The translations under genes and the position numbers were made by a program. A stretch of DNA of 64,000 nt from Auricularia sp. M13. Its lineage: Eukaryota > Basidiomycota > Agaricomycetes > Auriculariales > Auriculariaceae. The notes under the pieces are model-generated. The model made no database searches. It saw only the letters and a program-made list of their open reading frames with translations, and was not told where the DNA came from. Location: assembly GCA_037042915.1 (NCBI GenBank), contig CM073193.1, forward strand, positions 6,696,001 through 6,760,000, read 5' to 3'. Position 1 is the stretch's first letter. The number at the start of each line of letters is the position of its first letter. Of this stretch, positions 43,606 through 56,200 are shown in pieces.

Positions 43606-45911
43606 ATGGCCCTCTCAGCGCTGGCCCCGACGCCCGCCGCCGCCGCCGCCCCGCACCCAGAGAGCGGCCAGCGCCGGCAGTCGCAGAGCGCCGGCGGCGG
43701 AGGGCTGCTCCGCAAACCCCGCAGGTTCTCCGTCGACACCAAGGGCAAGGACGCGCCCAATTCGCCGCCCACGTCGCCCTGGCGGCTCGCATTCAGCAAA
43801 GCAGCGGCAATGTCGCCATCAGCATCCAGGCCAGCCCGCAGCCACGCCCCTTACAGCCTGCGCCAGAGCCTGCAGTGGCATCGACGGCACAAACCAAGTC
43901 GATCTCGGGCTCGTCCAACGAAAGCTCCATTTACTTTGCGACGGACGTCTCCTACGACGACGACGACGGCCTCGACGATTTCTTTGCCCGCAGGCTTGTG
44001 CGCGAGCTCGACGCTGCGGTCAAGACGCCGCCGGACGTGCAGATTCCGCGCCCGTATGCCTCGCCGCCTCTGTCGCCATGCGATACCACAGACTACGACC
44101 ATATCGACTATTTCTCACCCGTGTCGCCCGTCTCCGCGTCGGGACGGCCGTCAATATCCACAGAAGTGGCTCATCATTATCAGTCACATGCTCAGCATCC
44201 CAGTCAACATTCCCAGTCGGTGAGCTCTGCGGGAGAGGTCAAGCGCCAGAAATCGAAATTGAGGAAAAGAATCGCAATTCCAACTGTACGTGACCGTCCC
44301 TGCAACCTGAGAACTTCTCAGAAGCGCTCATTTGGACCCGTGCAGCCCACCCGCCATCCGCGTTCCCAGGCGCGGCCCAATCTGAGTCCGCATCGGGCAG
44401 CAGCGGCAAGGGTTTATTACAACGCTTGGCTAGTTGGAAGCGCCGGTCGTCGACGGATGTCAGCACCAAGGCCGCGTCTGCGTCTTCGGACAATGATCAT
44501 TCAAATGCGAGTGTGATCAGTCTGCCCGAGCGCCCTGCGCCTTATCCACCCTATCTCGCCCATCAACCCCGCCCAACTGCCTCAACGCGCCAGCACCAGC
44601 CACCCAAAGCCCAGAGTGAACAGGGCCATGGATTCGCGCTGGAACACGCGAACTCGTACAGCAGCTGCGCGAGTGCGTTCGGAACGGGCTATGATTCGTC
44701 TGCACATGGCCACGGATACGGAGGCGCGCATTGGACGCCCGCGACGAGCGTCGGTGCGCTGAGCGAGGCTTACGGAAAGCCGGGCCTGCCGGATGTCCTC
44801 TCCATCTTCGCACGCAGCACGAGGCACACCCTCTTCCTGCTGCCCCATTGCTCCCTGCGCTACCGCCCGTCCCTATATCCCCCGGCGCCGCACGCCGCAA
44901 GCCCGTCCCGTCGCCCGGCGCGGACGAAGCGACCACATCCGCTATCGGCCAGGCGTTCCTGGACTTGGACCCTGCATCGATCCAGCACTTCCCCACAACT
45001 CCAGGGGGAACGCCCGATTTGACGCCCGATATAACGCCTGGCAGCTCTGGGAGCTTAGCAGACCAGCTGCAGACGCCCCCGAATGGCGCCGCCCTCCCTA
45101 TTAGACTGAGGCCTCCGCTACCGAGGCGCGCCACAAGCCGGCGCTGGACTATGCCTGCGTCCAAAGCCCGTGCGATGCTCTGTGCCCAGGAAATTGTCGA
45201 AACCGAAGAAAATTACAGACGCGCCCTCGGTCAGCTTTTGCGCGGCGAGGTAATTACCTCCTTGCCTGTTGCTGCTCGTCGTTTTGATTTTATCGCATAG
45301 ACCACGCTCCCGCCGCCTGCTGAACTGACAGCGCTCGTGCCGGCGCTGCTGGCGGCATCGCCGCGGTTCGCGGTGCATACACCAGGGCAGGCGTTCCTCG
45401 CCGCCATACCACAACTGGAGAAGGCGCTTGTGGACTGGTGCGCTGTGGCGGGCGTGTTCTTCAGCCCTTCTGGAACACCGTCGCGTGGCGGATGGAAGAA
45501 GACTTGGGACTCCGCAGCCCTCGCCGACTCAAGCTCCAGCGACAAGGAGGGAAGCCGACGCCGTCTTCTCGCCCGTCGTCGCCAGACCCGTGCGCTACTC
45601 GACGATCGCTTTGGGCTCGGCATCACTGGCTCAGAGGAAGACTTCAAGCCGCGCAAGAAGATCCCCACTGTCCAAGATCTCGCCATACAGCCCACACAGC
45701 GCGTTGTCCGTTATGTGTTGCTTTTCCGCGGTAAGCCTCAGTTACGCCGCGCGGAGTGTGTTCCGTTTACTGATTTGATTCTACAGAGCTGCTCGAGCAT
45801 ACGCATGGCGAAGAGCGCGAGACGGTGCAACAGGCGCTGGACGCGGCAACCCAGCTCGCGCGACGATGCGACGAGGCGCTCGTTATTGTTAAACCCGCCC
45901 CTAAATCCTGA
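43606..45911 (+). CDS. Rho guanine nucleotide exchange factor (DH domain)
   Basis: Activates Rho-family GTPases. ATG 43606. The first part is a long disordered region over several frames/exons (SSIYFATDVSYDDDDGLDDF; KRRSSTDVSTKAASASSDND; FLDLDPASIQHFPTTPGG). The DH domain starts at AQEIVETEENYRRALGQLL (conserved region 1). A GTAATT intron follows, then PPPAELTALVPALLAASPRF and KALVDWCAVAGVFF. Conserved region 3 is DLAIQPTQRVVRYVLLFR, and an intron GTAAGC...CTACAG joins ELLEHTHGEERETVQQALDA. The stop at 45911 comes right after the DH domain, so the PH domain found in most DH proteins is absent. Introns between 43800 and 44300 were not solved. Confidence 0.8.
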
Positions 45912-46656
45912 CGATGAGTCGTCCGATTTTATTCAGCATTGTTGTCTTAGTACCATCACAAGCAACACCCACAGCAAACCAAAAGCTCCCCCGCATGCAT
46001 TGTCAAAGCTTCGGAAACTCACAGATATTTATGTTCCGCGCGATTAGTCCTGTTGTACTCGATGCTTTCTGTATCCGCTGCCTTCTCACTCCCGCGTTTC
46101 GTTCTCTCCACCTCTCCCTCGTGCATGCATCGGCTATAGAGCCGTAGTAATATTGGGTGAATACACGCTGTTGTTCTGAGCATTACTATTTTTTGTTGTG
46201 TACTGTGTCCTTTCCGTGTGACCTATTATTTCTGCCATAAAGTTGAGTAACTGGAGCAGTGGCAGGAGGAGGGCCCCGGGAGCAATTGCAGATACCTCCT
46301 TCCTTCCCGCCTGGGAGGCCCGCTGTTTCGCGCTGCCATTTGTGATCTTCTACTACAGCCGGTTTCTACGGCGTTGCTGGTGGACATGCTTTATGCGCGA
46401 TATACATGCGCGATAGCCAGCGCTGGTTAAACTCTGAACTGTCGCGGCCTCTGCGAGTCTGCGTTATGTCTGCGCGCGGCGGTGGTTGACTCGAATCGAA
46501 CTTGCACCAGGACGCCTGCTCCACTGCCGATCTTGCACAGGCTGTCGCTGTTCGCGCATGCAGTTCGTTTCGGTGCTCAGCACACCTGCAAACATACATA
46601 TAAAGCCAGCGCTGCGCATCACCTGCTTGCAAGTACATGTACGACGCCTGGTCGGA
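45912..46656. other. intergenic, no gene seen
   Basis: 3' flank of the RhoGEF gene (about 45912-46260) and the promoter of the STAND gene. A tRNA-like word near 46490 was checked and rejected. Confidence 0.5.
46599..46605 (+). promoter_or_regulatory. TATA box of the STAND gene
   Basis: TATAAAG lies 52 bases before ATG 46657. Confidence 0.45.
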
Positions 46657-49600
46657 ATGGCTCTTCTACCGCAACTCGCTGATACGGCTGGCGACATCAT
46701 GGAGTTGGCACTGGTCAGTGCTTCATCATCTTCAGTCCATACGTACATCCACCAACTGTATTCCAGAAATCTGGGTCCCACAGGGACGCGGCGCTGTCCC
46801 TGTCGAAACAAGTCAACGAATATCTGGCCGCGATTGAAACACAAGACGCGGATGAAGGAGACGAAGGCTCTGGCAACTGCTCTGCTTGGCGCGACGCTCT
46901 TGCACGCTTCCGGAGGTAAGTTACTAAGTACCCGCTCAGTATAGTTGGTTGACGATTGACCATCGCAGCATCTTGGACGAAAGTCGCGCATTCTTATCCA
47001 GGTTAGAGAACAAGGGTTTCTTTGCGAAGGCTGTCCCTCTGCGCAAAGACAAACACGGTCAAAAGCTGGCAGATCTGTCAGGGAGTCTTCGTGATGCGTT
47101 TGCGGCTCTTATGGTGCGGTTTTCGTCCTTATTCAATAACGCATTCTCACTTGCGGAAAGCTTAGCGCTCGATCGAAGACAGTATTACAAGCCGAATTTC
47201 TTGCAACCCAGGCTACGGAGCGGCAGGACATTCTCACGCGTCTGCAGTCTCAGACCAGCGAGATTACCCGCTGCTCTCCTCAATGTCCGAGCTCGGTGCT
47301 GTGCGACAGCCGTTCGCTCGCACGCCTACCACTACCGCCCAGCATATACCACGGTCGGTCGGTAGAGACTCGGACCGTCGTCGATTCCCTAGCGAAGGCT
47401 GCTGCTGCATACGTAGCTGTCCTCGGCGGTCCCGGGATGGGCAAGACATCCCTGGCGCTGTCTGTCCTGCACGACCCTGCCATCATCAATCTTTTCGCCG
47501 AATACAGATACTTTGTCCCCTGTGACGCGGTCACCGGGCCTTCCAGTTGTCTTGCTGTCGTTGCTTCTGCTTTCGGCGTTTCAGGAACATCTCGCAGATC
47601 CATGCGGCACCAGTTGGCGAACCGCTTTGCGGCCCATCGTTCACTTGTTGTTCTCGACAATTTCGAATCAGCCTGGGAAGCTGGGAACGGCAGAATGGAA
47701 GCGGAGGAGACACTCCAATTCTTATCCGGCCTTGATGGACTGTCTTTGCTCGTAACATTGCGCGGCACTGAGCGCCCACACGGCGTCGCATGGAGTCGCC
47801 CGTTCTTGCCACCATTGGGACCACTGAGCGACGAGGCGGCCATGCAAGTGTTTGCGTCAACGTCCGACGTCGACGCTGATGTGGCACCTGTACGCGCGCT
47901 CTTGCGGTGCATAGGAAATGTCCCGCTTGCCATCATGCTGATGGCCACCCTTGTGCAATACGAGCCGCCTACTGGCCTTCTTCAGCGATGGGAGACATAC
48001 AGCACAGCCGTGCTCAGCGTAGGGCAGGGCACTCACCGCCTGAATAGCCTTGACGTCTCAATCGCAATCTCGCTCCAGTCCCCTCGCATGACTACAGTCC
48101 CAGGCGCCACTCAAGTGCTCAGCCTTCTTGCTCTCATTCCCGACGGAGTGCGCACCATAGATATCGAAGCATGGTCTCTCCCTGTAGACCATGTCTTCCG
48201 CGCCGTCACAACTCTCCAGCAGACAGCTCTCGCGTACCGTACATCCCAGGACCGTATTCGTGTCCTGGCACCCATTCGTGCGTTCATGCTAGCATATCAT
48301 CGCCCATCCGACGACCTCCTACGACCGTTGTGCGATTATTACTTCGGGCTTGTGAAGCATCTCAACGATACAGGGAAGGCGACGATGCCCATGTTCATTA
48401 CAGCACCGGCCGCCATTGCAGCAGTCGAGCTCGAGGTCGGGAATATTTCTTCGGTGATCGACTATGCTCTACGCCACAGTTCCGACCCGTACCCGGCTGT
48501 AAGCGCAGCCGCGTACATGTGCAAGCTGTTGTGCAACACCGGTATCGGTCCCCCGACTTGTTGCATCTCGCGTTGTCTACCTCCAAGGCGGCATGCTTTG
48601 AGGAGCTCACGGCCAACCTGCTGCATACGTGGGCTGCCATTGCCGGTCTGTCGGAGGTTGAAGGCGATGTCGAAACGCTCCTGCGAGAAGCGCGCTCAAC
48701 GTACGAAAGGATCGGCAATGTCGACGGTATCATTGATACTACACTCGACTTGCTGCCATGCTTGAGTGTCGGAGAGGCAATCGACGCTTGCATGGCGATG
48801 CGGAAATTGGCCGAGGAGGAAGGCGATGTGCGCCGCACGGCACGAGCGTGGCAATGCCTAGGGTCGGTGCACGACCGCTCTGGTCATTACGGCCTCCTCA
48901 GGACGTGCTGCGCCAGGGCAATAGAGACTCTCGAGAATGCTGGCATCGCCGACGCCCGAATTCGAGGATACTGCCTTTCTCGAATCGCAAGAACTCACAT
49001 CGCTGATGGCAGCTATGACCTCGGGGTGGAGATGTTGCGGGAAGCCCTTCCTCTCCAACGTGCTGCCAGACACACGTTAGGCGTCGGTGATACGGCACGT
49101 TGCATCGGTGCTACGTCACTGAAGCGAGGAAACTCCCGCGAGGCCATAGACTACCTTTCGCAGGCTCTAGACGCGTACCAACGTGGAGGGTATATTCATT
49201 CCGAAATTGGGTGTCTCTTCAAGCTCTCCGGCGCTCACCTAGCCAACGGGGACCCAGATATGGCAGCGACGATCTATAACCAGGCAAACGAACGTATGCG
49301 ACGGGCAGGAATCAGTTCGGCATCGTGTCGTGCAACCCTTCTTCATATGCGGGGAGATATTGCAATGCAGTGCGGCGACTTCGAGGAGGCAATGGCTTCG
49401 CTGGTTGGCGCACGCCGCGCATATCGAGAAACAGACATCGCCGTTTACCCAGAGTCGATGTTGCACTGGGAGGCACAAACGATTCGGTCGATCGGCAGGG
49501 TGCAGAAATTGCAAGGAGACGGAGACGGCGCTGTTGTCTCCTTCCTGCTCGCTGCAGTCATATTTCGCAGTAGCGCTAATCAATCCTCCACAGTTCGCGT

Positions 49601-49766
49601 TCTCGTGGCTGTCGCACAGGCATGCCACGCGGATATCGCAGAGCCGCTGCTACGGGCTATCATTCCGCCTCTGCGCCGGTTTGGATTTCGGCCAGCTCTG
49701 GCTGCGGCACTCCTGCGCTTTGCAGAACTGTCAGGGAGCTACGGAATAGGGCATGCAAGCCCCTGA
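46657..49766 (+). pseudogene. STAND protein: NB-ARC ATPase with TPR repeats, apparent frameshift
   Basis: NLR-like signal-transduction ATPase of the kind expanded in Agaricomycetes. ATG 46657 opens an N-terminal helical domain; in-phase introns (GTCAGT...TCCAG; GTAAGT...TCGCAG) give SGSHRDAALSLSKQVNEYLA and SILDESRAFLSRLENKG. The ATPase follows: Walker A LGGPGMGKTSLALSVL, Walker B SLVVLDNF, then VTLRGTERP and GNVPLAIMLMATL. From 48540 a TPR-type array runs to the stop at 49766 (EGDVRRTARAWQCLGSVHDR; GNSREAIDYLSQALDAYQR). Between LLCNTG and RSPDLLHLALSTSK (about 48530-48560) the frame changes and no GT-AG intron of the right phase exists; a one-base deletion would explain it. It is either a recent pseudogene or an assembly error. 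Confidence 0.78.
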
Positions 49767-50926
49767 AGGGGAATCGGCCATAGCATTCTTAATAGAGTTA
49801 AAGGCCCAGCCTGAGATGCAACTTTACCGCCAGCAGTCCATGATAAGTGATTCCGAGGATGTTCTTGATATACAAGCTCTATGAAGCCGTCATTCCTCGT
49901 CGTGCAATGCATGACGTATAAGACCCTCCAGTCGTTGCTTAAGGACGGTGCAAGAAGTTGGGTCTATAGTCCATGTCCAACGCGACGAGCGAATGTAGTA
50001 ATATATGGCCTGAGTCTGATACACTTAGTGATGAGGTTATGTTTCCGCATCGAGCAGCCTGAGGAGCGCCCCCTTTGCTCACGGTCTATAGTCACTCACT
50101 CCACGCTCCCGCGAACCTGGACACACACACTGTAACCGTCTTTAAGGAGCGTGGAGCACGTGGGCGTGGTAATATAGCACGAGATTCGAAGAGGAGGAGG
50201 AGGAGGTGCGATAAGTCTGGATAGACTCGGTACGGTATCTTTCCCATGTTGGTTTACGGCCAAAACTGGCAGCTTCTTTCGCAAACAATATTCCAGATTG
50301 GCGCAGCCGTGCCCCTGGAAAACTCCAGCAAACAACAACGTCTGGGGTGCAGAAGCGCAAGCAGGGCCCAGCCAGCTGGCCGTGGACGAACAAGGGTGCG
50401 AAACGACGAGTGACTTGGCGAATCTCGAAGTGAACCAATAGTAGCGCATGACATAGCATTTGGTCGAAGCAGCCAACTGGATGCGGAGCGGTGGTGCAAC
50501 AGTGTTGGACGGGCGGAAGTCAAACAGAAAAATACTGGACTAGTCAAAATGCAGATGTCGCCGACAAAACCAATGAGAAAGATGAGAGCACCTCGAGGCT
50601 GGCATGAGATCTGGTTACTTTTCGGCCTGCGGGGTGAGCAAGTCGAGCGCATGTGCGCAGGAGGGTGAGATTGGCGCCGGACAAGCGACCCAGCGCGGAA
50701 GAGGAGCCGATCCTTGCGGTAGACTCCGACCCGGACTACTGCCAGCCGTTTTGAGACGGCCCACACTAAATCGGTCACCACTGCACGCTCGCAGCAGCTC
50801 TCCTGCTGCCACTGCCGTCGTTCGAGAGCGCGATTCGTGCCTGGAAGAGCGTGTCCGTGACTGCAACCACCACTCGCTCCGTCACACCTGGTTCGGCCCA
50901 CCCCGTCACACCCAGTAGCACCTACC
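49767..50926. other. intergenic about 1.2 kb, promoter of Skn7-like copy 2
   Basis: No supported gene. It contains a GAGGAGGAGGAGG run near 50195. Confidence 0.45.
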
Positions 50927-52154
50927 ATGTCCGACCGCCCACGACGGACGAGATCGCAGGCTCCCAAGCAGCAGCTGTCGCCCGAGAACACCATAGAGTT
51001 CGCCCAGGATGTCGAGGAGCAAGGCTCGCAGGCAAGCGAGTTCGTCAAGAGGCTGCACAAGTGCGTGAGACTGAGCGGGCCGCTGGTCCCTTGCTGATCT
51101 AACTGCCCTGCAGCATGCTGGAGCAAAATTTGTATCCCGGGGTCATCGAATGGAACGCTGCGGGCGACGCATTCATGGTCAAGGACATGAACGAGTTCAT
51201 CCAGACGGTCACGCCGCGCCAGTTCAAGCACTCCAACTTTGCTAGTTTTGTCAGGCAACTGAACAAATACGACTTCCACAAGGTATCTGAGCCGCACTCC
51301 ATGCCGTATCTCAGGCTAAAATTACTGCTCAGGTTAAGGGCACCGAAGCTGATGCGAGCGAGGATGGCAAGCAGGTATGTGCCTGGTTTCCTCTGACCCC
51401 ACCGATTGTGCTGCCACTCAACGTACTCGTGCCGCAGACATGGGTCTTCCGACACCCAAACTTCAGAGCGCAGGGAGCCGCCCGCCTTGAGCTCATAAAA
51501 CGCAAAATCCCCTCGCAACGACGCCCGGTGGCCAACGGCGAAGGCGGCTCCCCGGCATCGGACGGCGTCCTGCAGCACGTCGAAGCTAAGGTTGACGGCG
51601 TGATGGGGACCCAGGAAGAGTTGCGCGACGAGATTGACAAGCTACGCGGAGCATATTCGACAGTGGTCCAAGAGTTGACCAACGTCAACCGCGCTCTGGT
51701 TCAGCAACAATCGCTTATTCGCTTCATGTTCGAGCGCCTTACCGGCACCCAGCTAGCGCAAGGTATGTGCAACCACAGTATGCGGATGCGGATGCTAAGC
51801 GCATAGACTACCCATCTGTAGACGAACAAAGTCCGGTCAGCAGGTCCGTGTGTTTCCTCACCATACTTGGGTCCCCTCGTTGACGTGTCTCTATGTCTTC
51901 GTAGTGTGTCGACTGTCTCGGCGTCCCCGAACGGACCTTTGTCAGCCGCTCAAGCGCCACCTTTCGCCCCTTCTGCTTCCTTGTCATCGAATGAAGCAAA
52001 TAGCCGAGTATACCGCCCGTCTACCAACATCTTTGGGTTGCAGTTGCCCCCCGATCTTCCGTTAGCGACGGACCGCGACCCGCACTTCCTGCCAATATCG
52101 AGTCCTCTCAATACGACGGCGTCACAAGTCAATCACTCGCCATCATTCCAGGTG

Positions 52155-52189
<35 letters not shown>

Positions 52190-53264
52190 GCAGCGGCAAC
52201 AGCAGCAATGGCAAGATGACGGGAGAAGCTCGCAGGATACGATCGACAGCGTGCAGATGCAGGCCGAGTCGTCTTCTGCTGCCGCATCGCGCGCCGCCAT
52301 CCAGATGAGCCAGGCACAGGCAGGGCCAGTATCGAAGCCGGCGGCCGCGTCGTACATGCCGATTTGGGCGACGAAGCCTCGTGTTCTCCTAGTGGACGAC
52401 GATGTTGTTAGTCGAACGGTGTCGAGCAAGTTCTTGAACATGCTAGGGTGCTCGTTTGATATTGCCCAAGACGGTGTCGCCGCACTAGAACGAATGAACG
52501 GCCCGGCCAAGGTATGCTCTGATCAAACATCACGCGCACCTTCATCAGGCTGAACCTGCTGCAGTACGACCTCGTCCTCATGGTATGTGGGCCTACTGAC
52601 GACAACGAGCATCACTAACCCGTGTAATAGGACATCGTTATGCCGCGCCTGGATGGACTGTCTGCGACGACCATGATTCGGCAGTTTGACCTCAGAACGC
52701 CTATCATCTCGATGACTGGCAATTCGGCGCCTAGGGACATCGTGAACTACTTCTCACATGGTGCGCAGCACGCGTCCGAGTGCGTACCTCCTCCCGCTCC
52801 AGACTGACGTACAGCGCAGGCATGAACGATGTCCTCTCCAAACCCTTCACAAAAGATGGTTTGGTCAACATCCTTGAGGTGAGGTTCAACATGCGATTGA
52901 AGCACGTACCTGACGAGCGTTGGTGTTAGAAACATCTGGTCCATTTACGCACTGTTTGGGATCTGAGAAACATGCCTCGCTCGCCGGGCATACCACCTCT
53001 ATCCGATCCTCCTTTCACGGAGGCTGTCGCATTTGGCGTGGGGCGCGACCCGTCGACCCTCATCGTAAACCCCCTCGCATCCATGGGCGTATCGGACGAG
53101 GATTACAGCGTGATGGTGCAAACCATGTTCAGCGACGACCCGAACCTACCTGCGATATCAGTTCAGCATGTCAATGGAAATGGTTCGAACAAACGTTCGT
53201 GGGATGACGTCTCGGACGAAGATGGACGCGCTGGCAAACGCGCGAGGTTCGAGACCATCGAGTG
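50927..53264 (+). CDS. SKN7: Skn7/Prr1-type HSF DNA-binding response regulator (copy 2)
   Basis: Same architecture as the minus-strand gene at 34876-36837. ATG 50927. The HSF domain reads ASEFVKRLHN|MLEQNLYPGVIEWNAAGD across a GTGCGT...TGCAG intron, then QFKHSNFASFVRQLNKYDFH and TWVFRHPNFRAQG. A coiled coil follows (ELRDEIDKLRGAYSTVVQEL). The linker holds a 12-residue poly-Gln run extended by more Gln (about 52157-52210). The receiver domain has PRVLLVDDDVVSRTVSSKFL, phospho-acceptor in VLMDIVMPRLDG, PIISMTGN and VLSKPFTKDGL. The C-terminus has a conserved-looking YSVMVQTMFSDDP segment and a basic end KRARFE. Stop at about 53264. Short introns interrupt the receiver domain around 52510-52625 and 52760-52815. 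Confidence 0.93.
52157..52210 (+). repeat. CAG repeat coding poly-glutamine
   Basis: CAG/CAA tract encoding about 17 Gln with one Arg, in the linker between the coiled coil and receiver domain of Skn7-like copy 2. Confidence 0.85.
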
Positions 53265-56200
53265 AAGTGCGGTTGCCCGCTGGTCGGTATATGTGGACAG
53301 TCATGAGGTATCGTCTTGCATAGTTTTTCCAGTTGCTTTGTATCCCACCTGTGACATATGTGTACGTTAGCGCTTGCATTAGAACAACTTGTATCATTCA
53401 TAAGAAGGAGAAGAACGCAGCGTGTATCGGCGATACCGAACGACATGCAGGCGACGCGTGCATGCGGTCCGACAAGTCCCGGTGCCGTGGCTGTCTTCTA
53501 AGACCCTAACTCCTTCCGCTGCCACACCGCCAGCCCATGCCTTGACGAGTCTCGCTGCTGGACGTCTGGTCGTACACACCTGGAGGAATAAAGCGCCAGC
53601 TTTCGCGTTGGATGCGTGAAACTCCTGTCTGACCGTCGCGGCGCGTCGCCAACCTCTGGACACGACATTTGTTCTGCTTCGTGACCTCAGCACAACGCCG
53701 AATGCATTAGGACTTGTCCAAAACACCTTGCGTCCAGTCTTGTCGCACTTCGCGCCGTCTTCAGAGCCGCAATGGGAGTGCTTGCCGGTGCGGGACGACG
53801 GGCAGCGACCTGCGACATGCTGGTCAAAGGAAGAAGGACCGAAAGTTTGCATCACAAGCACCATGGTGCATCTTTATCCTCGCACTGTAGGCCCGCCGCG
53901 GCTCCAGAAAGAGCGCTGTGTTGAGGAGTTCTAGGCGGGTTCTGGGCCTTCGGCGATTTAAGCTCTTCCTCACGCACTGCCTGCCCTATCTGTGCTCTCT
54001 GACTGAGCGTCTGCTCATGTGCCTTGTTGCATGCCTACATTGAGACCATCTCAAGGATTCTGCGAGCCTGGGCCGGTCCCTGAGGCCATGCAGATCAGTT
54101 TGTTCCCACCGTGAGTAAAGTGGAGCGCGAGCAGTAGGACTCGATGGCACGTCCACAGCCTATTTTATACTCGCCACAACACACAGGGTACACTCGCGGG
54201 TGGTTGCCCTCACTGGTGGACCGAGGGATTGGCGTGCTATCAGCTTCGCTTGCATGTGAGAGCAAGTATCATGGTCTTTGTTACCCCGAGGCAGCTTTGT
54301 TCACCCCCACTGCGACCGACGCGAAACATACACCTTTACCGGTCCCTGCACGCTCCTGACCGCCTCTTTTCCTGACATGGGACCGCGAGCCCAGCCCTCG
54401 CTGTCTTTCACATTTTTCTTACCGCTTTTGCGCCGGCGACCATGCCGTTATTGGCCAACTTCCCTCCTTACCCTCCGACCTGTCCGTTCTCCGCGCGGGA
54501 CACGCAGTGATGCCCCCACGATGAGTTCGCCGAGTGTAGGGCCCGCAGGACCGCCGTCGTGGCGCGCAACCGCTTCAAGTTACGGCTCGGCAACTGCCTT
54601 CGCCTGCAGGCTCGTTACACGGCGCGGGAAACGCGGTAGCTCGGTCGCTGGTCTCTGTACGCACGCTCCGTTTATTCTGGGTCATTGGCATGGGACGCCG
54701 CCTCCTCATTTCCTGCGCACACAGAACATCGACATCGGGCAAACGCGTGGCAAGCCCCAGCCTTTCGCTTTCGAGCTACCGCCCTGTTCTCTGCGACTTC
54801 AGCTTCCTCTCCTCGTCGCTGAGGTTGAGTCACGCGTACTGCGTCTTTCGTCCATTGATCAGCAACTGCGAGACGGCGGCCCATCGCGCGAGCCGAGTCT
54901 CTGTTGGCCAATGAAAGTTCTGACAGGCGGTCGCAGTCTGTGCGCAGCGATGTGCGTGGGTGGATTGCTTTCATGCCCTTTGCGCAAGGCTCGCAACTCT
55001 GACTCGGACACGGTGATTTCCTGTACTATTCGCACGGACTTCATCGCTGGGCCGAGGCCCGCGATGTTGCCACGAATCGCTGAGAATCTATCGGACAGTT
55101 CCACATCTCCTATCACTATCAGAAGCGCGCAGACCGTTTAAATAGCGGGCTGGTGCAAACCGGCCGTCATTCCGGAAGGTTTGCTTCACGGTGTGCTAAC
55201 TTCTGCTCATCGGCCTCCATCGGCGCGCTCCCTGCGATGTTACAGCTAACCGAGCGCTACGGGGAGAAGACGAAGAACCGAACGAGTCAGTGTGGGATAG
55301 CAATACGGAAGACTGCGCGCTGGCTACAGTAGCAAACTTCGCGCGGAATGAGAAGCATCTCCACGCAAAGCGCGGTGGCTGAACGCACCGCCAGTCCCGC
55401 AAAAGCTTTCACGTGATTTTATATCTTCCTTACTATATTTCCTCGATATCGTACCGATTTACCCTTTGCAAAAGCGGCCACGCCGGCAAATACCGAAATG
55501 GAACTACAATATCGAAGCCTTCACTATCTCTATGCACTTAGCGTGCACATAGGTTTGTTTTAACTCTCATACAACCTATACGTAAAGGTGCACATGAAAT
55601 CTGCGTCTCCGAACTTGCCATTGTGAGCGTTCCACTCCATCATTGTGGATAGACAGCCGAAAGTTGGCGGACTTGCCGCTGCAGAGTTCGAGGGGGAAAA
55701 GAAGAAAATCTGCAACACGAAGAGCAAAGGAATGTTACATAGACAGCGGACATAGGTAAAGAAATGGTACTCACCAGTGAATGCACGACAAGGTATTTGA
55801 ACTGTATGAGGAGCGGGTGTGGGGTAGGATTAAAAGTGTTGGACCAAGTCAGACAAGGGTGTGTACGTACAGATGAAGATATCTGGTATCACCAAGGCCC
55901 TGCGTGGTGAGCATCATGGCATGTGCATAAGCAAACGGATTACGCACGCGCGAGCCGCGAGCCGCCTCGACCAAGTGCAAGCAGTGACCCGCCGCAGCGT
56001 CGAGACCTGATCGATTTGTGATGCGAAGAGGATGAAGCAGAGGCCCGCGCGGACTTTGCATTCACGCGACGCGCGTGAAGTCTGCACGGGACTGGCGCGT
56101 GTGCTGTTGTCATATTGTGACGATACTTAGAAGGTATCGGCAAAGTGCCGCTGGAGTTCCAACGAATATATTGAACAGATACTGCGACGATATTTTCCGA

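Noticed and set aside
43290-44516. 408-codon frame starting before the RhoGEF
   Set aside because: Only its second half looks coding; the first 100 codons are promoter sequence and the gene start is better placed at ATG 43606.
46485-46560. tRNA-like B-box word (reverse complement GTTCGATTC) near 46492
   Set aside because: No acceptor stem, D arm or anticodon arm of the right length can be folded around it on either strand.
50190-50210. GAGGAGGAGGAGG run as a regulatory array
   Set aside because: A short trinucleotide microsatellite with no other supporting signal.
54278-55141. 287-codon plus-strand frame
   Set aside because: It opens with TTG rather than ATG, has random Arg/Ser/Pro-rich composition and shows no domain or splice support.
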